Positions 1-8,373 of a DNA stretch of 64,000 nt are shown one piece after another (position 1 is the stretch's first letter; every line of letters starts with the position of its first letter). This DNA comes from Desulfovibrio sp. ZJ209. GTDB lineage: Bacteria > Desulfobacterota > Desulfovibrionia > Desulfovibrionales > Desulfovibrionaceae. The stretch is taken from the NCBI RefSeq assembly GCF_011039135.1, contig NZ_JAAKEJ010000001.1:930001-994000 (forward strand), read 5' to 3'. Below the pieces are notes generated by a model that ran no database searches, was not told the DNA's origin, and saw nothing but the letters and a program-made list of their open reading frames with translations. The position numbers were made by a program, and so were the translations under genes.

Positions 1-767
1 TCCTTTCGGAGGTGGCTGATGAGCGGGGCTCCAAGCGGGCAAATGTCTATCGGAAGAATTTGCTGTCGGCGTGGAACTGGGGGTTGGAGAGTGTGGAGGG
101 TTTTCCGCAAGTGCTGTCGCCTCTGGAGCGCATCAAGCCTTTTCCGGCAACGGCTGGCGAGCGTTACGTCCCGCCGGAGGAGGATGTGATAAAGGTCTTG
201 CAGCAGGCCAAGGGGCAGGATTTGGTTATGTTGCTGGCCTATTATTACACTGGCGCGCGAAGGAGTGAAATCTTCCGTCTTTCATGGGAACGGGACGTGC
301 GGTTGGACACTGGCCGCATATGTTTGACGGATCACAAAGCGCGTGACGGCAAGGAGCGTGCGCGGTGGCTGCAACTTCACCCTGAGCTGCACAAAGCCCT
401 GCGCTGGTGGCATGATGCGAGGCCCTGCAAGGTGGACAATGTGTTCATGCAGACACAATGCAACGAGACGATGGGCCAGCCGTTTACGCAGCGGAACCAG
501 CTTATGCCAAGGCTCTGCGCGAAAGCCGGAGTGAAGCCCTTTGGCTTTCACGCCATGCGGCACAAGGCGGCCGCCATCACGTTTGTGGGAGGCGGCATTT
601 CCGCCGCTCAAACGCTCTTGGGGCATTATCACGCCACCACCACGGACAGATATGTGAAGAGCGCCGGTCTTTACGGCAATCAGGAAATCATCATGTCCGC
701 GTTGAGCGAGAGCGGCATCGGGAAGGCGGCGGAAATGCTCTTGGAAAAAGAAATGCCCCACGGCTAA
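1..767 (+). CDS. Tyrosine recombinase (phage-type integrase), 5' end cut by window
   Basis: The reading frame is open to the left edge, so the N-terminus lies outside the window; the first possible start inside is a GTG at 12. The visible 251 residues hold the whole catalytic domain: the first Arg in GARRSEIF (about residues 81-88), the HxxR box in HAMRH, then LGHYHATTTDRYV with the second His and the Tyr nucleophile. All key residues look intact. The stop is 83 bases before a 20-base copy of the tRNA-Glu 3' end (851-870), so this is probably the integrase of a further element inserted at the same tRNA gene. Family call is firm; element identity is inferred. Confidence 0.88.
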   Translation, partial: LSEVADERGSKRANVYRKNLLSAWNWGLESVEGFPQVLSPLERIKPFPATAGERYVPPEEDVIKVLQQAKGQDLVMLLAYYYTGARRSEIFRLSWERDVRLDTGRICLTDHKARDGKERARWLQLHPELHKALRWWHDARPCKVDNVFMQTQCNETMGQPFTQRNQLMPRLCAKAGVKPFGFHAMRHKAAAITFVGGGISAAQTLLGHYHATTTDRYVKSAGLYGNQEIIMSALSESGIGKAAEMLLEKEMPHG

Positions 768-783
768 AATTTCCGTGAGGCAA

Positions 784-808
784 TTTGTAACCAGAGCTTT
801 GTAACCAG
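784..808 (+). repeat. Paired TTTGTAACCAG repeats beside the att copy
   Basis: TTTGTAACCAG occurs at 784-794 and 798-808, between the integrase stop and the att repeat at 851. A similar pair is at 18174-18183 and 18186-18196, upstream of the AlpA-like gene. Paired short repeats close to an att core are what integrase arm sites or excisionase sites look like; that role is inferred. Confidence 0.4.
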
Positions 809-850
809 CTTGGTTTGATAACCTTTAACCGGCCATAACTAGTTGAAATC

Positions 851-870
851 TTTGGCGTCCCCAAGGGGAT
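851..870. repeat. attachment-site copy (20-base tRNA-Glu 3' end)
   Basis: The sequence TTTGGCGTCCCCAAGGGGAT is identical to 19893-19912. From its third base it matches the 3' end of the tRNA-Glu gene at 26824. Beyond 870 the match stops. It is read as the left boundary of the middle integrated element and the right boundary of a further one to the left. Confidence 0.75.
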
Positions 871-1081
871 AAAATATTTTTTATATCTCACTGAAATTGC
901 ACAATATATTTGCATAAATAATTTTTATTCCCACAAAAATACCTACAAAATTGAAAAATCTTGAAAGCCCCGGTTGGACGCTGCTGGATAATGACCGGCT
1001 TAGGCTTGGCTGACTGGTTTCTCCTCTTATCTCAATAGTATTCAAGTCAAAATCGCAAGCATACCGTGATAGGGGCGCCAC

Positions 1082-1110
1082 TTGCCTTGTACGGAGAAAC
1101 GCCGTATATA
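1082..1110 (+). promoter_or_regulatory. Predicted promoter and operator of the toxin-antitoxin pair
   Basis: TTGCCT (1082-1087), a 17-base spacer and TATATA (1105-1110) lie 19 bases before the antitoxin ATG. The spacer contains the inverted repeat TACGG/CCGTA. That is a plausible operator for the ribbon-helix-helix antitoxin, as such pairs usually repress themselves. Confidence 0.5.
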
Positions 1111-1128
1111 GATTCCGAGGTGATTACC

Positions 1129-1422
1129 ATGACGCAATCTCACGAAACACCCATGTCCCGTATTGATGCGAGGATTCCCCTTGCCGTCCGGGAAACCATT
1201 GACCGTGCCGCCGCCATGCAGGGGCGCACCCGCACGGATTTTCTGATTGAAGCGGCTCTCGAAAAAGCTGAACGGGTCATAGCCGAGCAGGCCATCATTC
1301 GCCTGAGTATGCGGGATCAGGAGCTTCTGGCCGAGGCATTGCAAAAACAAGAATCGCTGGAGCCAACACCGTTCCTCAAAAAGCTGGCGGATGAATATGA
1401 GGCTACGGTTAAAAGCTTATGA
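1129..1422 (+). CDS. tacA: TacA-type antitoxin (DUF1778, ribbon-helix-helix)
   Basis: This 97-residue protein is the DNA-binding antitoxin of a type II pair and should neutralise the acetyltransferase encoded next to it. The N-terminal half has the ribbon-helix-helix pattern (RIDARIPLAVRETIDRAA, then RTRTDFLIEAAL). The acidic/hydrophobic tail (LLAEALQK, FLKKLADEYEATVKSL) would wrap the toxin. The start at 1129 is chosen over an upstream ATG at 1066 because GAGGTG precedes it at normal spacing and family members begin here. Its stop overlaps the toxin start by 4 bases (ATGA), which implies translational coupling. Confidence 0.87.
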   Translation: MTQSHETPMSRIDARIPLAVRETIDRAAAMQGRTRTDFLIEAALEKAERVIAEQAIIRLSMRDQELLAEALQKQESLEPTPFLKKLADEYEATVKSL

Positions 1423-1925
1423 AGCTGCTGTTTGACCTCCTAGCTCCAAATATGGACAGGGGCGGCTTTACTTGTGGCGAACCAGTTCTTGACGCCTACC
1501 TGCACAAGCAAGCCGGCCAGGATATGAGGCGTGGCTATGCCACAGTCATCGCCGCGCGGCAGGCCACGAGCCCCGAAAAGGTCGTGGGCTTTTATACCCT
1601 TTCGGCGGCATCCATCCTTCTTACCTCCCTGCCTAATGAAACGGCCCGCAAGATGCCACGCTATCCAGCCGTTCCCGCAATTCGCCTTGGACGATTGGCT
1701 GTGGAGACATCGCAGCAGGGGCAACATATCGGGAGCCTACTTGTTCTGGACGCTTTGCGTCGGGCCTGCCGAAACGAGCTGGCTTGGGCCGTTTTTCTGG
1801 TTGATGCCAAAAGCAAAAGAGCGGCAGTATTTTACGAAAAATTTCTTTTTCAGCGTTTTCATGAGAATCCATTAGCACTTTGGATGCTCAGAAAAAACGC
1901 AGAGATAATTATAAAGCAGTCATAA
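1419..1925 (+). CDS. tacT: TacT-type GNAT acetyltransferase toxin
   Basis: A 168-residue GNAT-fold protein. TacT toxins of this family acetylate the amino acid on charged tRNA and block translation. Visible features are the acetyl-CoA loop in RLAVETSQQGQHIGSLL (about residues 90-107) and the conserved Tyr in KRAAVFYEKFLFQRF near the C-terminus. The length matches the family (about 160-175). It overlaps the DUF1778 antitoxin, the normal order for this module, which probably stabilises the element. It appears intact. The acceptor tRNA cannot be read from the sequence. Confidence 0.87.
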   Translation: MKLLFDLLAPNMDRGGFTCGEPVLDAYLHKQAGQDMRRGYATVIAARQATSPEKVVGFYTLSAASILLTSLPNETARKMPRYPAVPAIRLGRLAVETSQQGQHIGSLLVLDALRRACRNELAWAVFLVDAKSKRAAVFYEKFLFQRFHENPLALWMLRKNAEIIIKQS

Positions 1926-2134
1926 TAAAATGATACGACATCTTTTATTAAATAATACCAGATTAAAAATTGTTATCTTCAAATAAAATATTTTTAAGAA
2001 TATGGCTACTACAATATTAATAACTATGTTTTAAGATGTCATTAGCTTAGGACTGAGAAGTTACGCAATCCCTAAGTACGCGCCTCAAAGACTACCTAGT
2101 GATTCAACGCCACATTGAAAGTATACTACAATAT

Positions 2135-3064
2135 CTAGTTCATATTCGTCTTACAAAAATATTTTAAACTATTAAATAATTTACTTCGCCGCTTATCTTT
2201 TTCGATAAGATTTATATATATATTTTCCACATATCTATATAAAAAATCAAAAAAATAGGCGGCTTGTAGTTCCTTTGTAGCATTTGGGGTGGAAAAATTA
2301 GACAGTAAATCTCCTTCAACATTTTCATTTGATATTTCTAAATTATGAAAAAACTGAAACTTTAAATTAACCTCATGAATTATAATTTTGGAATTATAAT
2401 TAATATGATTTCTAAGTCTAGAAGGCGGATATGCATCGGATAACATATACCTTCGAATTTCTTTATAAAAGTCTTTTTCATATCCTGAACAAATCGATTC
2501 GGTAAAGGTAAATAGACTCTTTAAGAGGTCCCAAGTACTCTCGTGTGCACCTAACTTTGTGGATTTAAGATTAATCTTAACCTCATTAGTATCACTACTT
2601 GGTCTCATTTGATAATTTCCTTTTTTAAGACGTATTATTTCACCTTGATATAGTGTGAGTATATTGGATAGCTTATTACTTAATCCGTCATCAATATACA
2701 AATAGCTACGAACGCTTGGAAAAATTCTTAAAAGAGCAGTGGCCGAAAAGAAACCCATATAATATAATGTAACAAATGACCAAGATGGAGACATTTTTGT
2801 TTTGCATTTTTTGTAAACAGCTCGTTGCATGTATGCGCGTGAAAAAAATAAGGAAAAATCACAAATAGAAGAGGGGACATAATCATCTTTCATAATTCTA
2901 AAACTAAATTCATTATGGCTATCTTGTTTTGCAAAAAAAGAATTATCACATAATGTATCTTTAATAGAATAATCAGGATTTAATAAATAATCATTAAAAT
3001 AAGGCCTAACTACATCTACCACCTTTTTTTTAATAGCTTTACTACAACCATCAAGAACGAGCAT
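2135..3064 (-). CDS. Unknown protein coupled to a DGQHR-domain gene
   Basis: A 309-residue protein that I do not recognise. It is rich in Lys, Asn, Ile, Phe and Tyr and strongly AT-biased, unlike the chromosome to the right. No signal peptide or clear membrane helix is evident. There is an aromatic-rich segment around residues 95-125 and a Cys-containing, Lys-rich C-terminus. Its ATG follows the TAA of the DGQHR gene with no gap (TAAATG), so the two are almost certainly one translationally coupled operon. By context it is a candidate partner in DNA modification or defence; nothing in its own sequence proves this. Confidence 0.7.
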   Translation of the reverse strand: MLVLDGCSKAIKKKVVDVVRPYFNDYLLNPDYSIKDTLCDNSFFAKQDSHNEFSFRIMKDDYVPSSICDFSLFFSRAYMQRAVYKKCKTKMSPSWSFVTLYYMGFFSATALLRIFPSVRSYLYIDDGLSNKLSNILTLYQGEIIRLKKGNYQMRPSSDTNEVKINLKSTKLGAHESTWDLLKSLFTFTESICSGYEKDFYKEIRRYMLSDAYPPSRLRNHINYNSKIIIHEVNLKFQFFHNLEISNENVEGDLLSNFSTPNATKELQAAYFFDFLYRYVENIYINLIEKDKRRSKLFNSLKYFCKTNMN

Positions 3065-4075
3065 TTAAAACATATCCTCATCTATTGCCTTACGCCTACT
3101 TTGATGAATAGCGGTTCGCATATCATTCTGTAATTTTGTAATAGTTGAATTATTTGAACCCGTATATGTATCAAATGATAATGTCGATATCGGTTCAAGA
3201 ATATCTAAAAATGAACTCACCTTAAGATTAGAATATTCATTTAATACAACTTCACACGCTTCATGGAATAAACCAAAACTGGCTCTAAAATATATGCTTT
3301 TATATAACTTTACTGATGAATTATTAGACTTATCAAGAATTTTTGACATAGCGGTTATAAAGTTAGAAACAGCTTTGAATATAATATCATCAGATTCATT
3401 TGATAGTTGTCCACTAGTAAATATTGAAGTCGTTGAGGCGTTAAAGAGGCTACGAGATATTTTTCCTGCTGCACTCCTGGAGGATGAAAATTTACCCTTA
3501 AGTACCGAAGCCTCATTAAGTCTATCAAATAATATTCGCTGCCTTTCCTCAGTTTTTGTTTCAGTACCGGCCAAATTTTTTATATCAAGTAATAAAGCTG
3601 CAGGAACACCTTTTTGCGTTGTATTAATGTCAATAAAAAGCTTAACTTCCTCCGAAGTTTTTAAATTATCGAAAATTACAACTGGCACATAATAGGTTTT
3701 TTTAGCCAGCTTAAATCCATATAAACGGTGTTGACCATCAATAACTAAAAATGCACCTTTTACACCATAAAACTCTATTGTCGAATTTGACTTATTATAT
3801 GTAAAATTAGAATTTGGTTGTGCACTAAGAATGAGAGCTGATGGAATGACACCATTTTGCTCTCTCATATATTTTGCAATTTCTCTTGCCCTTGTTTCAT
3901 TAAGTAGGCGCTGAAATCCCTTACCTGATGCGTCTTCATCTCTACGCGATACAACCGAATACTCCGATAAAACATCACTTGGCATTATTGACAAATAAAA
4001 TTTCTTCTTATTCTGTTCACAGGGGACTGCATTATAGATCATTTTTATAAAATTTGTGCGAACCATAGTAGCCAT
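3065..4075 (-). CDS. DGQHR-domain protein (DndB-like)
   Basis: This 336-residue protein carries the signature DGQHRLYGF (about residues 114-122), preceded by RAREIAKYM and followed by FIDINTTQKGV. That is the arrangement of DGQHR-domain proteins, which include DndB, the regulator in DNA phosphorothioation systems. No dndCDE genes are nearby, so this is a stand-alone DGQHR protein paired with the unknown gene at 2135. The ATG at 4075 has GGAGG six bases upstream. AT-rich codon use marks it as acquired. Family call is good; the function in this pair is unknown. Confidence 0.8.
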   Translation of the reverse strand: MATMVRTNFIKMIYNAVPCEQNKKKFYLSIMPSDVLSEYSVVSRRDEDASGKGFQRLLNETRAREIAKYMREQNGVIPSALILSAQPNSNFTYNKSNSTIEFYGVKGAFLVIDGQHRLYGFKLAKKTYYVPVVIFDNLKTSEEVKLFIDINTTQKGVPAALLLDIKNLAGTETKTEERQRILFDRLNEASVLKGKFSSSRSAAGKISRSLFNASTTSIFTSGQLSNESDDIIFKAVSNFITAMSKILDKSNNSSVKLYKSIYFRASFGLFHEACEVVLNEYSNLKVSSFLDILEPISTLSFDTYTGSNNSTITKLQNDMRTAIHQSRRKAIDEDMF

Positions 4076-4805
4076 CCATGACCTCCAATAGCATTGGTTT
4101 ATTAGTACTGAAAATCCTAAAAATATTTATATAATTAGCACCAAAATCCTCTACGCCTAATCGATAAGAAAAAGAAATCGAAAATAATTTTTTAAATTAA
4201 TAGAGCTTATGTTTTTACTCCTATCCAAGAAAGTATGTCAAATTATATAACCTCGATAAAAAAAAGTAAAGATTTTTATCATGTGTGACTTATTTTTTGC
4301 TTATCTAGCATGCCTCCAATCTAGTTCTATGTACTATATTTATTCACGATCAATGATTTCCGGTTAAGGTATAATAAAAATGCAATAAATTTCTATTAAA
4401 TGTGGAAGTAATCCATATTCAATCTCGCAGGTGAGGAGATTCGGAACTTGATTCATCATAGCATGCATTTCTCCTAAGCCTTATTCCCGATTTCTAGACA
4501 TTTTTCAAATGCTCATATTGCATCATATGTCCATTGTCCAAACTACAATCCTGTCTTAATGAGTAGATTACCGTCATGGCATTAATCGAGCTTCCGCTAA
4601 GAGTTCTCTGTGGGGCGACCTGCGTTGCTTGACGCCCATATAAAGGCGATTCGTAATTTTTAACTCAAAAACATGTTCCTCTTCCGCGGCCGATGCCAAC
4701 ACTTTGCTGCCATTGGCTTTTTCCAAGAATGGTTTGCTCATATGTACGCCATGTGCACTCAATGACTCCGCAACACCATCTTCGCTTCAAAGTCTGGCTG
4801 TCCGG
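4076..4805. other. Gene-free stretch, AT-rich then degenerate
   Basis: About 730 bases upstream of the DGQHR gene. The first 450 are very AT-rich and probably hold its promoter, though I cannot pick one with confidence. From about 4560 composition becomes more balanced. A 62-codon minus-strand frame (4574-4762) has no recognisable family and looks like debris interrupted by the IS481 insertion. Confidence 0.5.
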
Positions 4806-4810
4806 TCTAG

Positions 4811-5835
4811 TTGTAATGTTTCAATAGGTTGTTCACCCTTCTTCAATCCGGTAAAGCTGGAAGTGGCAAACAACAGCAAACTGGATGGGAAGAAGGGTGA
4901 ACAGACACAAGAATGCCAAACTTACGGCACGAGGTCGAGAAGAAATGGTGCGGCGGCTTGGGACAAAAGCGGCTGCCGCGGTGGCCGCTGATTATGGCCT
5001 GAGTGTGCGCACAGTCAGAAAATGGAAGCATCGTTATGCCGTGGGAGGCGTCGAGGCGCTTGCCGATGCCAGTTCTCGGCCTAAACGGTGTCGATGCAGT
5101 CTGACAAGCGTGGATATGAGCCAAATCCATGAACTGCGTATAGCCCGCAAGACCGGGGACGAGATCGCGCTTCTTCTCGGCTTGAGGCGCAGTACGGTGT
5201 TTCGCGCATTACGCAAATTGGGCCTTTCCCGGCTGTCCTCCCTGGAGCCTAAAGCGCCAGTTCAGCGGTATGAGTGGGACAGTCCAGGGGATATGCTCCA
5301 TGTGGATATAAAGCGGCTCGGTAAAATTGACGGGATTGGCCATCGGAAAGCAGGAACCCGCCAAGTAAAACGGCGCAGGCCCGGTTGGGAATACCTCCAT
5401 GTCTGCGTGGATGACGCTTCGCGGCTGGCATATACCGCGATCCATGCGGATGAGACCGCGGAATCCGCTGTAGAATTTCTTTGGTGCGCCGTTGCGTGGT
5501 ATAAGCAGCATGGAATTGAGGTGAAAAGGGTTCTTACCGATAACGGAGCCTGCTACAAATCGAGGAAGTTTCGTCAGGCTTGTCGTGAACTCGGTATCCA
5601 GCATAAAAGGACAAAGCCATATCATCCACAAACCAATGGAAAGGCAGAACGGTTTATCCGAACAGCCTTAAAAGAGTGGGCATATGCGTCTACATATACC
5701 CACTCATGGAAACGAACCCAGGATTTGCCTCTGTGGACGTATCGGTACAATTTCCAGCGTCCTCATACGGCGCTGGGAAGAAATCCTCCAGCTTCCCGGC
5801 TACCTGGAGCGGGAACAACGTGTTGACACTCTACA
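4811..5835 (+). mobile_element. IS481-family insertion sequence (single copy)
   Basis: The ends read TGTAATGTTTCAATAGG (from 4812) and, reversed, TGTAGAGTGTCAACACG (to 5835), both followed by GTTGTTC, so they form an imperfect inverted repeat. TCTAG flanks both sides (4806-4810 and 5836-5840) and may be the target duplication. The transposase stop falls inside the right repeat, as is usual for compact IS481 elements. Unlike the other IS here it occurs once. Confidence 0.72.
4885..5826 (+). CDS. IS481-family transposase
   Basis: A 313-residue DDE transposase, close to the usual length. The N-terminal 90 residues hold helix-turn-helix segments (AAAVAADYGLSVRTVRKWK; then EIALLLGLRRSTVFRALR). 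The rve-like catalytic core follows: first Asp in DMLHVDIKRLG, second in VLTDNGACYKS, Glu in HPQTNGKAERFIRT. It ends with the family pattern RPHTALGRNPPASRL. No frameshift is seen, so it may be active. Confidence 0.85.
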   Translation: MGRRVNRHKNAKLTARGREEMVRRLGTKAAAAVAADYGLSVRTVRKWKHRYAVGGVEALADASSRPKRCRCSLTSVDMSQIHELRIARKTGDEIALLLGLRRSTVFRALRKLGLSRLSSLEPKAPVQRYEWDSPGDMLHVDIKRLGKIDGIGHRKAGTRQVKRRRPGWEYLHVCVDDASRLAYTAIHADETAESAVEFLWCAVAWYKQHGIEVKRVLTDNGACYKSRKFRQACRELGIQHKRTKPYHPQTNGKAERFIRTALKEWAYASTYTHSWKRTQDLPLWTYRYNFQRPHTALGRNPPASRLPGAGTTC

Positions 5836-6244
5836 TCTAGGTACAAGCAGTATCTGGCATAACCGGACGCTCTTTCCCCCAGCCTTCTTTCGCAAGACCA
5901 AGAGCAAAATCAAAATGTATGGGCTGCCGCATCACGACGATCATAGCCGACCTTTACGATCATAATCGATACCTTGCAGCACGGAAGTCGCATCGAAAGA
6001 TTGCTGAAACTTCCCAGATGGTATATCTTGTTTTATTGACAAGGTCTACACTTGCTTCAAGCGATTTGAGCTTGAAATATATAGTTTGTCACGCACATCA
6101 AACAAAATACTGAAGACAGATTATTTGAGCGGCTCTCAGTGAACTTGAGATACGGAGTGAGCTCATACCATTCCGATAAGGTCGCCTTCTGTGAGAAACC
6201 ACTACCTGGCGTTGGGTAGACTATCGAGCACTTGAAGGCGCCGG

Positions 6245-6379
6245 CGGTACGAATTCCTGACCAATCACTTCCGGCTGAGCCCAAAAGCAATAGGCGATAC
6301 CTACAGAGGCCGCCAGTAAGTCGAGTAATTCTTTAGGAAAATCAAGCAACACCTACGAATCCATGAGCATTACGGCTAC
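6245..6379 (+). pseudogene. Remnant of an IS4-type transposase
   Basis: One frame reads YEFLTNHFRLSPKAIGDTY, then RGRQ, stop, VE, stop, then FFRKIKQHLRIHEHYG. This matches the conserved C-terminal block of IS4-family transposases (FLTNNF, then RWQVELFFKWIKQHLRI) with two in-frame TAA codons. I see no full gene around it. The neighbouring stretches 5836-6244 and 6380-6866 show no other recognisable coding sequence and may be decayed parts of the same insertion. Confidence 0.6.
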
Positions 6380-7039
6380 CCTAGAAAACACGATCATGTT
6401 CCAGGTCCTTACGTTCCTCACAGTATATATGCTTCTTGCTTATCAAAATATGCCGAGCTGCATCGATATCTCCTTCCATCTGCCTTTTCAACTCGTCTCG
6501 ATTGCCCAACTTTGGCTGGTTTCATTGGAAGGTCTCTGAGTTCCCACAGACGAATAATGGATAATCCATTCAATCTTTGCTTGTTTTCTCACTATGGAGG
6601 AGTTATATAGAAAATGACTTTTCTTTAGGATAATATGATATTAAAAATCCTTCTGCCCTGATATAATTATTTTCATACTGATGCATACTACTTTATTGCC
6701 AATCACATAAGAAAATTATATTCTTCTTGATTTATAATTGATATTAATAAATTCTTTGATAAGTCAATATGATTTCAATTTTTTTGTAACTTTGTTGACT
6801 CTTTCCCAATAACTGCTTAACCTTTATGACGTTTCCATCATTACAACAAGCTGGAGGCTTGAAGAAATGCTGAAACAACTCATGTTGTTCCTACAGAGGA
6901 CGGTTGGGCTTCAAAAGATACTGGGAATACTAGAGCCTCAAAGATTTTCCAAACAAAAAAAGAGGCAATAGACTGGGCAAGAAATCATAGCAGACGCGAA
7001 GGAAATGAATTATTTATCCATAATAAAGATGGAATAATA

Positions 7040-8251
7040 TGAGCTAGTTTCGACTTGATCTGACAATAGCCCCTTGAAAAGCAAGGGGAACTCCGTTTTG
7101 ATGGAAGTGCAAATAACCCATCAACCGGGCACGATGCCCACGGAGTTCCCGATGGAAAGTTTTAATCAAAGCGTCATCAAGCACAAGATCGGACTTCTCA
7201 ACCTTGCCGCCGAATTGGGCAATATCTCCAAGGCTTGTCGTATCTTGGGCTTTTCCAGGGATACGTTCTATCGGTATCAGGCAGCCAGAAATGCCGATGG
7301 CGTTGAGGCCCTGTTTGAAGTCAGCCGGAGAAAACCCAATCTGAAAAACCGGGTCGAAGAAGCCACTGAACAGGCGGTGGTCGAGTTTGCCACGGCATTT
7401 CCCGCTCATGGGCAGGTCAGGGCCAGCAACGAGCTCCGAAAGCGAGGTATCTTCGTGTCGCCGTCCGGAGTCCGCTCCATCTGGATGCGCCATAACCTTT
7501 CATCCATGAAGCAGCGACTGACGGCTTTGGAAAAGATGTCAGCGGGCCAGGGCATCGTCCTGACGGAGGCCCAGGTACAGGCTTTGGAACGAAAGAAACA
7601 GGATGATGAGGCGTGCGGCGAGATTGAAAGCCATCACCCCGGCTATCTCGGCAGCCAGGACACGTTTTATGTGGGGACAATCAAGGGGGTGGGGCGGATT
7701 TACCAACAAACCTTTGTGGATACCTACTCGAAGTGGGCCACAGCCAAGCTCTATACCACCAAGACGCCCATTACCTGTGCAGATCTGTTGAACGACCGGG
7801 TCTTGCCGTTTTTTGCCTCACAGGAAATGGGCCTCATCCGCATCCTCACGGATCGTGGGACGGAATACTGCGGCATGCTGGAAACCCATGACTATGAGTT
7901 GTACCTCGGCGTGAACGACATCGAGCATACGCGAACCAAGGCGCGTCACCCGCAGACCAATGGCATCTGCGAGCGCTTCCACAAGACCATCCTCCAGGAG
8001 TTTTACCAGGTTGCGTTCAGGCGTAAACTCTATCACTCTTTGGAGGAGTTGCAGGCTGACCTTGATGTCTGGCTCGACCATTACAACACTGAGCGAACCC
8101 ACCAGGGCAAGATGTGCTGCGGCAGAACCCCCATGCAAACACTCCTTGACGGGAAAACGCTCTGGGAGGAAAAGGTCGAACAGCTGAACTAATCGGACAG
8201 GGAGAACCACCAAGACGGAGAAAACTGTCAGATCAAGTCTAAACTACTACA
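7040..8251 (+). mobile_element. IS481-like insertion sequence, copy A (intact)
   Basis: The 1212-base element has ends TGAGCTAGTTTCGACTTGAT and, reversed, TGTAGTAGTTTAGACTTGAT, both continuing CTGACA. The 7-base sequence AATAATA flanks it at 7033-7039 and 8252-8258, a target-site duplication. It lies inside the 3' end of a DUF2188 gene. A second copy in the same orientation is at 21541-22751. Confidence 0.88.
7152..8192 (+). CDS. IS481-like transposase, copy A
   Basis: A 346-residue DDE transposase. The start at 7152 (MESFNQS) is preferred because GGAG precedes it and because copy B differs by one base upstream, so a longer N-terminus would not be conserved. It has an N-terminal helix-turn-helix (ISKACRILGFSRDTFYRYQ). 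The catalytic core shows Asp in FVDTYSKWATAKLY, Asp in ILTDRGTEYCG and Glu in HPQTNGICERFHKTIL. The frame is uninterrupted, so this copy could mobilise copy B in trans. Confidence 0.85.
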   Translation: MESFNQSVIKHKIGLLNLAAELGNISKACRILGFSRDTFYRYQAARNADGVEALFEVSRRKPNLKNRVEEATEQAVVEFATAFPAHGQVRASNELRKRGIFVSPSGVRSIWMRHNLSSMKQRLTALEKMSAGQGIVLTEAQVQALERKKQDDEACGEIESHHPGYLGSQDTFYVGTIKGVGRIYQQTFVDTYSKWATAKLYTTKTPITCADLLNDRVLPFFASQEMGLIRILTDRGTEYCGMLETHDYELYLGVNDIEHTRTKARHPQTNGICERFHKTILQEFYQVAFRRKLYHSLEELQADLDVWLDHYNTERTHQGKMCCGRTPMQTLLDGKTLWEEKVEQLN

Positions 8252-8328
8252 AATAATATCAAATCGTGACTCACAGGGAAAGGATCCATGTCCTCCTCGG
8301 GATAAAAAATAACTTTTCTTACTGAGGG

Positions 8329-8373
8329 AACCTTCCAAAAGGATCACGTATAACATGATCCTTTTGGAAGGTT
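8329..8373. terminator. Long perfect hairpin between convergent genes
   Basis: AACCTTCCAAAAGGATCA (8329-8346) pairs perfectly with 8356-8373, with a 9-base loop. It lies between the DUF2188 remnant and the stop of the restriction gene, which it overlaps. It probably acts as a terminator in both directions, although neither side has a long T run. Confidence 0.55.

Larger units (their letters stand above)
6867..8312 (+). pseudogene. DUF2188 protein gene, split by an IS and frameshifted
   Basis: Left part: GGAGG (6853-6857), ATG at 6867, then a frame reading AETTHVVPTEDGWASKDTG and on to NELFIHNKDGII at 7039. After the insertion sequence it resumes at 8259 as SNRDSQGKDPCPPRDKK and a stop at 8312. 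Joined across one copy of the target duplication, this is a small DUF2188 protein with its usual HVVP and NDPCPP-like ends. The ATG is one base out of frame with the body: ATGCT where ATGGCT would fit. So there are two lesions, a 1-base deletion after the start and the insertion. Function of DUF2188 is unknown. Confidence 0.78.

Noticed and set aside
4574..4762. A 62-codon minus-strand gene
   Set aside because: No ribosome site, no recognisable family, and it lies in degenerate DNA beside an IS insertion.
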